This document shows positions 14,457-14,477 of a DNA stretch of 14,477 nucleotides, one piece after another (positions within the stretch are counted from its first letter, which is position 1; every line of letters starts with the position of its first letter). Source of the DNA: MGNI01 sp964353875 (GTDB taxonomy: Bacteria; Chloroflexota; Anaerolineae; Anaerolineales; E44-bin32). The notes under the pieces were generated by a model. That model made no database searches and was not told the DNA's origin. It was given only the letters and a program-made list of their open reading frames with translations. Made by a program: the position numbers and the translations under genes. The DNA lies in assembly GCA_964353875.1 (NCBI GenBank), contig CAYGXU010000084.1:1-14477 (forward strand). The letters are read 5' to 3'.

Positions 14457-14477
14457 GTAGTGGCGGTTGACCGCCAG
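14457..14477. repeat. Palindromic element cut by the window end
   Basis: TGGCGGT (14461-14467) and ACCGCCA (14470-14476) are perfect complements around two bases. The 5' part GTAGTGGC (14457-14464) is shared with the palindrome at 13782-13789, so both may belong to one GTAGTGGC-type repeat family. The right edge lies outside the window. Confidence 0.45.

Overview
The window looks like a draft-assembly scaffold (it carries one run of exactly 100 N) from a bacterium of the Chloroflexota, most likely an Anaerolineae-like lineage. That placement is inference. It rests on secreted proteases with long Thr/Pro 'TPTNTPT' linkers, a C-terminal surface module ending in DPDGDSNG, cysteine-containing S-layer homology repeats, a Flp-type pilin with the GQGLSEYA signature, and intergenic repeats of the CATTCTG...GAGCGAAG type. 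There are no rRNA or tRNA genes, CRISPR arrays, transposase genes or phage genes in view.

Layout. 1-290 is intergenic with a large imperfect palindrome and a good promoter. 291-821 (+) is a small cysteine-rich protein resembling DUF6125. It is followed 43 bp later by a class I SAM methyltransferase (865 onward), whose end is lost in the gap at 1257-1356. A perfect 15-bp hairpin (1425-1460) separates this pair from three minus-strand genes. These are a 942-aa secreted subtilase with a beta-sandwich, Thr/Pro linker and C-terminal surface module (1502-4330), a 644-aa proteinase K-like subtilase ending in SLH-like repeats (5098-7032), and a 548-aa polytopic DUF4173/DUF4153-type membrane protein (7406-9052). 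Divergent from these, on the plus strand, are a putative lipoprotein (9526-10131), a Flp-type pilin fused to an extra beta-rich domain (11009-11533) behind a roughly 300-nt hairpin-rich leader, and a YwrD-type gamma-glutamyltransferase (11836-13461). The last kilobase has one gene, a 41-aa single-span membrane protein at 13913-14038, embedded in hairpins and repeat elements.

How the genes relate. Five of the eight genes concern the envelope or the cell exterior: two exoproteases, one lipoprotein, one pilin and one multi-pass membrane protein. The tiny protein would also sit in the membrane. The proteases plus a gamma-glutamyl hydrolase/transferase fit a peptide-scavenging lifestyle, but nothing shows co-regulation. 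Most genes have their own leader and their own hairpin downstream, so they look like independent units. The only likely operon is 291-821 with the methyltransferase.

For novelty, the best candidates are the pilin with its structured leader, the tiny membrane protein with its alternative-hairpin upstream region, and the dense set of palindromic intergenic elements. I do not see a clear multi-gene defence or biosynthetic system.
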